Assembly: GCF_030272615.1 (NCBI RefSeq)
Contig: NC_081409.1
Coordinates: forward strand, 911,922,340-911,986,339
Direction of reading: 5' to 3'
DNA: 64,000 nt
Origin: Cryptomeria japonica
Lineage: Eukaryota > Streptophyta > Pinopsida > Cupressales > Cupressaceae
This document shows positions 58,893 through 64,000 of the stretch, one piece after another. Both the position numbers and the translations under genes were made by a program. Numbering within the stretch: position 1 is the stretch's first letter; every line of letters starts with the position of its first letter. The notes below the pieces were generated by a model. That model had not been told where the DNA came from. It saw only the letters and a program-made list of their open reading frames with translations, and made no database searches.

Positions 58893-58993
58893 CCTACTAC
58901 CACTACAGGGACGCCTCCTCCCTCTTCTCAGTCTTAGCCATGTTTTATTTCAGTTTCTCTTGTCTGAGTCGTCTGGAAGACGACTACGTTTTT

Positions 58994-59004
58994 GGGGGGG
59001 AAAA
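58994..59004 (+). other. Polypurine tract of the Ty3 element
   Basis: GGGGGGGAAAA stands directly before the 3' LTR and after a T run, the normal plus-strand primer position. Confidence 0.85.
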
Positions 59005-59344
59005 TGTTAGGGGTAAAAACATATGTTAGTACGAATAATAATTATAAGTGTGTTATGTGTGTTTATGTTTTGCTATTGTCGAGAGGTTCCCGTCGGGTAG
59101 TTGGGAGTTGGTGACGGTTGGCAACTTGGCCAACCGTCGGGTCTATATAGTGTTTGGTTGGAACCTCGACAGGGGAGCATGTATGGAAGGGGAGACATTG
59201 GAATAAAGATATAACTTTCTGGTCTAATTACTATCATCTGTTGTTTATATTATGATGTACAGTTGTTCTGTTCTATGAATGCTTGGTACGTGCAGGTACC
59301 ACTGTGTTATTGATTATCCACCACTATACATTTAGGACTAAACA
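59005..59344 (+). repeat. 3' LTR of the Ty3 element
   Basis: 340 bp, TGTTAGGGG...ACTAAACA, 98.2% identical to the 5' LTR (six transitions, no indels). Confidence 0.92.
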
Positions 59345-59349
59345 ACCAA

Positions 59350-60480
59350 CCAACACCAAGTATGGGCTCGTATTCTTACTCATAAATATTTGAGTTCCAT
59401 TAATAGTTGGAATGTTCCTCAATGTCAGCTGGAGGGCAGGGGCTTGGGGATTCGGCATACTTTGAAAATTGGAGCACAAATTATTAAGGACATGCTCTTT
59501 TGGATTTGTAATAAAGGTTTGGAGGCTCTTTTCTGGTTGGACTCATGGGATGGTAATCCTCCTATTCTTTCTATGTATCCTCATTTACAACCTCTTTATG
59601 ATATCTTTGTGGCTGTTGGTTGGACTACGGTTGATCATTACAAAATTATTCAGAATTTGGGGCTGGCTGTTGGATATATATGGAAGGATCTTGGTGAGTT
59701 GCCACCTAGGGGTTCAAAGGACTTTCGACAAGAGTTGGCATATTCTTGCTTCTTGAGAGTGTAACTCCTTAGAGGGATCGAATATTTTGGCTTGGGGTAG
59801 CGATTCTTTTGGAAAATATTCAATTGCTATGAGCTACATAAGCTTTTTGGCCAAATTCATAGTGGTGAAGAGGTGCTTTGGTGGAAACATGTTTGGAACA
59901 AATTTTCCTAGCCAAAATGTAACTTTTTTCTATGGTTGGTGGTTCAGAACTAGTGTCTTACTTGGGACAATTTGTGTAAGAGGGGTTTCTATGGGCCTTC
60001 TAGGTGTATTTTGTGTGATAATAGTGAGGAGACTAGCTCCCATATTTTCTTCCAATGCTCCTTTGCTAGGTGGATTTGGCACTCCTGGTGAGATTGTTGG
60101 AACCATACCTGTTGGCATGCTTCTTCTCTTGTTGAGTTTTGGGGCCGTTGGGGCCAAGATCTTGTGCACACTCATTTTCTTCAGGTAACCTTGTCTTTAG
60201 GACCCACATTTATTATTTGGCACATTTGGTTGGAATGGAATCGTCAGATCCTCTAGGATGTTAGGTTTTATGTTCAACATGTGTGGTTGAAAATTATGCA
60301 TTCTCTTCAAGAGATTGTTTCGGCTAAGTGTGCCCTTGCTGAGGGTGTGGCTCTAGGGGAGATTGATATCTGTATCCGAAATGATTTTTCTCTTCAGGGG
60401 GATGCTCTTGGTCCTCGTATGCAGGTGGCTCGACAGCTTATGAGGAATAGGTGTCGCCATCCTTTATAGAGGATTTCTAG
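59350..60480 (+). pseudogene. LINE ORF2 zinc-finger (zf-RVT) region
   Basis: Resuming right after the Ty3 element, the frame reads VWARILTHKYL, then GLGIRHTLKIG and LFWLDSWDG, usual for the part after plant L1 RT. It stops at 59762-59764. In another frame at about 59840-60140 come LWWKHVWNK, a CNFFLWLV block, CILCDNSEE and HIFFQC, the zf-RVT motif. Later open stretches (60281-60469) lead to RNase H. Confidence 0.75.
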
Positions 60481-60804
60481 ATCAGGTCATTGGAACCCTC
60501 CTCCTCTTGGTGTTTTGAAAATTAATACGGATGGGTCTTCTAGGGGAAATCCTAGGCATGCTGGTATTAGTGGAGTGGGGGTGATAGTTCTGGGCAAGTT
60601 CAGTTTCTTTTTTCTATCTACAAAGGTTTGCATACGAATAACTATATGGAAGCCCTTGCTATTTTGATTGCGTTGGAGCGTTGTTGTTCTCTTCCCTGGC
60701 AGCAGATTGTTGTTAAATTTGACTCCCAGGTTGTGGTGTCTTTGTTGAATCAACAGTAGTTTGATGGTGTTAGTTGGCAGTTGCAGTTGGTTATTCAACA
60801 CAAA
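60481..60804 (+). pseudogene. LINE RNase H domain, first part
   Basis: PPLGVLKINTDGSSRGNPRHAG holds the first catalytic Asp. An apparent frame change follows, then MEALAILIALERC (catalytic Glu) and VKFDSQVVVSLLN (Asp). The part ends SWQLQLVIQHK at the inserted element. The second half resumes at 63045. Confidence 0.75.
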
Positions 60805-63044
60805 GTTACAAGACTCGTAGAGTCTGGCACAGACTTGGCGAGTCCCGAGGTGGGTCACCTTTGTCGAGTCTAAAGGACCCTGGACTCGGACTCGACCGAG
60901 TTTGCACAGACTCGCCGAATCTGTCAGACTCGGAAGACATGCCGAGTCGCAAGCCCAGGACTCTGTTGTGCCAGCAACATTAAAAAAACAAAAAAAAATA
61001 TTCCCTCTACAATTAGTCTTCCAATTGAACATAAATTTATTGCAAGAAATATGTTAACTTTTTTCAATCTGCATCCACCTGCAAGAATTTAACTTACATC
61101 AACAGTTTTCAATATGCACATATATATTTGCTAGTAAGTGTTGAATAAAACAATCTCTTCCAAAGAATTTGAAATTTTTTAAACTTCCAATTAAGGATTG
61201 GCAAGGAATGTGCCTATATCTAGACTCTATGTGCAAGAGAAGCCTACAGTAATTCACAGGTTACAAGAACTGTTTCACAAAAATACATGCTGGGTAAAAT
61301 GCATGATGATAATTCCCTAGCTGGTTAATGATGGACAAAATCTAATGTAATGCAAATCTAAGCTAGCTTATAAAATCTATATATCAAGAATAATGTCGGG
61401 ATCCCTTACCAATCTTAACCAATCCAGATATTAAATTTTGAAAGAAGGAAATGCCAAGAAGAACCAATGAAGTTACATGGCTTCAAATTGAAACTCCCCT
61501 CTAAACAAGTATCAAATTTGCATGCATGTGCGATCTCCATGGAATGTGTTCTACCAATTATTAGATAAAAAGAAGAAATCATTGGGTAGCATCAATGGTT
61601 GCCAAGTGTCTAATGCAATGATTGCCAAATGATTAACCATTTGTATTTACATATGACACACAATATGTTTGGTTGAAGGTATTGAAGAAAAATCATTTGA
61701 AAATAAAAATGTAATTGTATATAGTCTGCTATTCCTTATAGATTTGTTCAAATAAAAAGTATTACGGTAAAAATAAATAACCACACATTTAATTTTACTG
61801 TATACAATCAAAATAAAACTGTAGCAACAAAACAAACTTGCTGAAAAATTTACAGGACTCAAACTTAGCAATACTACTATCTCAAGCCAACTCCAACTCA
61901 ACAAAAGAATTGGCTAAAACAAACATGATTTTTGACCTGCAAACAAGGCTCCATTTTTCTGGTTTTCGGTGGCCAAATCTCATGCTCAGACTTGGAGAAT
62001 CTTGTTACAACCCAGTCTTGCTCAAACTCAACCAGACATGCCAAACTAGGAGATTTGATCTATTTCACCTTGCTTTAGATCACCCGCAACTTGGACTTGG
62101 CAGTTTTATGATTACTTAAGCAAGTCTCAAGATTATGAATGAAAATCTTGCCCAATTCTACACTTCCATCCACTGTCAGTTTGAGTTAGTGTGTTTGGCA
62201 ACAATAAAATTCAGAAGAAATTTGACAAAAGAGAAAATTTGCAAAAAAAATCGTAATTAATTTCACCTTGTATAAATTGATTTTTTTAAAATATAAAAAA
62301 TAAATCCTTAAATATAAAACAATATTATGTTAAATTTGAGTACATTATAATAAATTTAAGAACATTACAATATAAAAAATAAATATATTAATATTTATAT
62401 AATTAAATATAAATATATTATATTAAAAAATCTAGTTTAAATATTTTAAAATATTAAATTGAGGGATTGGATGGGAGAGAAGCCAATTAATTCAAATCAT
62501 GATTCTCAAAAAATCAATAAAAACTGCGCATATCCCTCGCTATATCCATCTCCTCCCACAGAGATGTTGGGGATGGTATAGATGGGTCGGGATGGTATAG
62601 TGCATGGCGTGTCAAACAAAGGGCATAGGCTCTAAACTGGGAAATGTCATGGGCATATGAAGTGAGGAAAAGTAAATTGATGTTGATATATGTTTTGAGT
62701 TTTTGATGCCATGGATTTCATATTCCATGAAATTTGTAGACATTTGACACTATTTATATTTCTAATGTGTTAATTAGTTTAGCTTATTTCCTTCAGCTCA
62801 AGCCTAGAATTTGCGTTTATACTTATGTGATCAATGTAAACTTGTGTATGTGTTCAAAGTAGCTTCTATTTGATGAGATTATTGTGTCTTTAAGGTTTAT
62901 TTATTTAAGGATGCATGAAACAGGTTTTAAATCCTTAAAAAGCTTTGAATTTCTTGGGTTTTTCAATTTGCGGAGTCTTGGCCGAGTTTTTGCCAAGTCC
63001 GCATCTGAGTAAAAAATCAGCTTGCCGAGTCCGAGTCTTGTAAC
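60805..63044. mobile_element. DNA-transposon-like insertion with terminal inverted repeats
   Basis: The ends are GTTACAAGACTCG (60805-60817) and its exact complement CGAGTCTTGTAAC (63032-63044). About 150 bp inside the left end and about 75 bp inside the right end are dense in GACTCG/CGAGTC motifs in both directions. The interior is AT-rich without a transposase or other coding sequence, so it is non-autonomous. No clear target duplication was found, so the superfamily is open (hAT- or Mutator-like are possible). It interrupts the LINE RNase H domain. Confidence 0.7.
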
Positions 63045-63235
63045 TATTGTTTTGTGATTCTTTTGAGTCAGTCACTTTCCTTCATATTCGTAGAGAATGG
63101 AATGGGGTGGCTGATTGTCTTGCCAAATGGACCTTTGAATTTAAGGAGGGTTGGTCTATTGAGAATAGGGCTCAACTATCTCTTGAGTTGTCTCATATGC
63201 TGGATCAACTTCTTGATCTGGATATCTCTTTGTAG
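63045..63235 (+). pseudogene. LINE RNase H domain, last part
   Basis: LFCDSFESVTFLHIRREWNGVADCLAKW is the C-terminal end of the RNase H domain (Asp in the VADCLAKW block). The ORF then ends at a TAG at 63233-63235. Counting residues between the preceding half and this one gives a normal spacing once the insertion is removed. Confidence 0.8.
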
Positions 63236-63690
63236 TTCTCTTTGCTGGGCGGTTCACCTTCTTTTGCTGTATTTCCCTTTCTGTTTTGATTAAATTTTTA
63301 CCCCTCTTTATTGTCTATGAATAATTCTGAAAAAGGGACTTATCTTGGTTTTCTGCTATAATTCTCCTTCAAACTGTGATGATTTCCTCTTGTATGTCTA
63401 CTTTGGAAGTGCTTTTAGATCTGCCTAAAACAAAGGTTTTCATCCTATTGTGACCATTTAACATATTGCCCCATCAGAATGTGGATCCCCTCTCTTTTTT
63501 TGGTCTTTCTTTCTCTTAGCTTAGTTTTTTCTCTGCTTGCTAGGTGTTTTGAGTGAGTTAGTGGTCGCCTAAGCTGGGTAGGGTTTCTTTGAAAGCCAAA
63601 ATTGACCTGGGCTTGGGAAAGTCATTTGTTTTGTGCCTGGAGCCCTGATGTAATTTTAGAGGGATCTTGCCTTTGAATGATGGAAAATGT
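63236..63690 (+). other. Probable LINE 3' UTR
   Basis: Non-coding sequence after the last LINE codon, ending near TGATGGAAAATG. No long A tail was found, so the end is a guess. Confidence 0.4.
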
Positions 63691-64000
63691 ATAGATTTTG
63701 CGAAGAGGAGTTTGAGTCAGGATGGGTCAAGGTTGTAAGTTTTTAGGCCAGAGTCTTGTCTTCTGTCGAGTCGGAGTCAATTGAATGAAGCCAATAATCA
63801 AAGTATAGGCTCGAAAGGTGAAGGCTAGCATGAGCAAGCTTGAAGAGGTGTAATTAAAAGGAGTTGACCTATAAATTGGATGAAAAGGTCAAAATTTGAG
63901 CTTAAAATAGAAAAATCGCTCCTAACCCTTCCAAAGGGTCCAGAGCGAAATTTCACAAAGGACCTAAGATTTCACCTAAGTCATTGGTTGGTTGGATTCA
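63691..64000 (+). mobile_element. Start of a further hairpin-bearing LTR copy (runs off the window)
   Basis: At about 63912-63953 the plus strand carries the same hairpin as the 31431-34420 array but as its complement: CGCTCCTAACCC...GGGTCCAGAGCG. This suggests a second member of the 5.0 kb LTR family in the opposite orientation, entering from the right edge. Its boundaries are outside or unseen. Confidence 0.45.

Larger units (their letters stand above)
41212..59344 (+). mobile_element. Large Ty3/gypsy LTR retrotransposon with extra 3' ORF, carrying a nested insertion
   Basis: Two 340 bp LTRs (41212-41551 and 59005-59344, six differences) flank the element. The 5 bp duplication ACCAA stands at 41207-41211 and 59345-59349. 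The order PBS, gag with four zinc knuckles, protease, RT, RNase H, integrase, then an additional ORF before the polypurine tract shows a Ty3/gypsy element. No chromodomain is seen, and the RT block (GHEMYTFLDGFSGYNQI) suggests the Athila/Tat side of the group. Without the nested 6.65 kb unit it is about 11.5 kb. Ten or more stops and three frameshifts make it inactive. Confidence 0.92.
35380..63690 (+). mobile_element. L1-type LINE, split by three insertions
   Basis: Collected in order, the pieces are: a G-rich 5' region (35397-35660), ORF1, endonuclease, RT first part, insertion 38986-40503, RT second part, insertion 41212-59344, zinc-finger region, RNase H first part, insertion 60805-63044, RNase H end and a 3' tail. 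Without the insertions the LINE is about 6.4 kb, normal for a plant L1. Removing the first two insertions with one copy of each target duplication keeps the reading frame. Outer ends and target duplication are not resolved. Confidence 0.85.

Overview
The window looks like nuclear DNA of a seed plant with a large, retrotransposon-packed genome. A gymnosperm (conifer-like) is my guess from the very long LTRs, deep nesting and long gene-poor stretches. That guess is inference: no species-specific marker was recognised.

Only two host genes are supported, both on the minus strand and both only partly in the window. Exon 1 of a plant LIM-domain protein (WLIM1 type) lies at 755-889 with its first intron running off the left edge. 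The last two exons of a family X DNA polymerase (Pol lambda type) lie at 24821-24919 and 25240-25321. The preceding polymerase exon was not found, so much of the sequence right of 25.3 kb may be one of its introns.

Everything else recognisable is transposable elements and repeats. 4651-10656 is a complete non-autonomous LTR element (5 bp target duplication TAACT) that carries only a gag-like ORF and has hairpin-rich 2 kb LTRs. 16.1-22.1 kb is an old L1-type LINE. 26.1-27.9 kb is an LTR end plus gag remnant, broken by a 1.94 kb solo LTR (27959-29900, ATAAC) and a 5.0 kb LTR unit (30001-35000, GTAGC). From about 35.4 to 63.7 kb lies a second L1-type LINE of about 6.4 kb, split by three insertions: a solo LTR (38986-40503, TTCTC), a large Ty3/gypsy element (41212-59344, ACCAA) and a terminal-inverted-repeat element (60805-63044). 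The Ty3 element is itself split by a 6.65 kb LTR-like unit (42259-48906, TAGCG).

The most unusual features are two. First, the U3 part of the 5.0 kb LTR holds about 19 copies of a long hairpin at a ~171 bp period, with matched changes in the two arms. Second, the nested 6.65 kb unit has LTR-like ends, a promoter and a target duplication but no primer-binding site, gag, pol or second LTR, yet carries a ~1140-codon ORF. Palindrome arrays upstream of the TATA box recur in several unrelated LTR families here.

In-frame stops in the Ty3 element and in the nested ORF are all TAG or TGA, never TAA. This fits deamination of methylated CAG/CGA sites as the main cause of decay.
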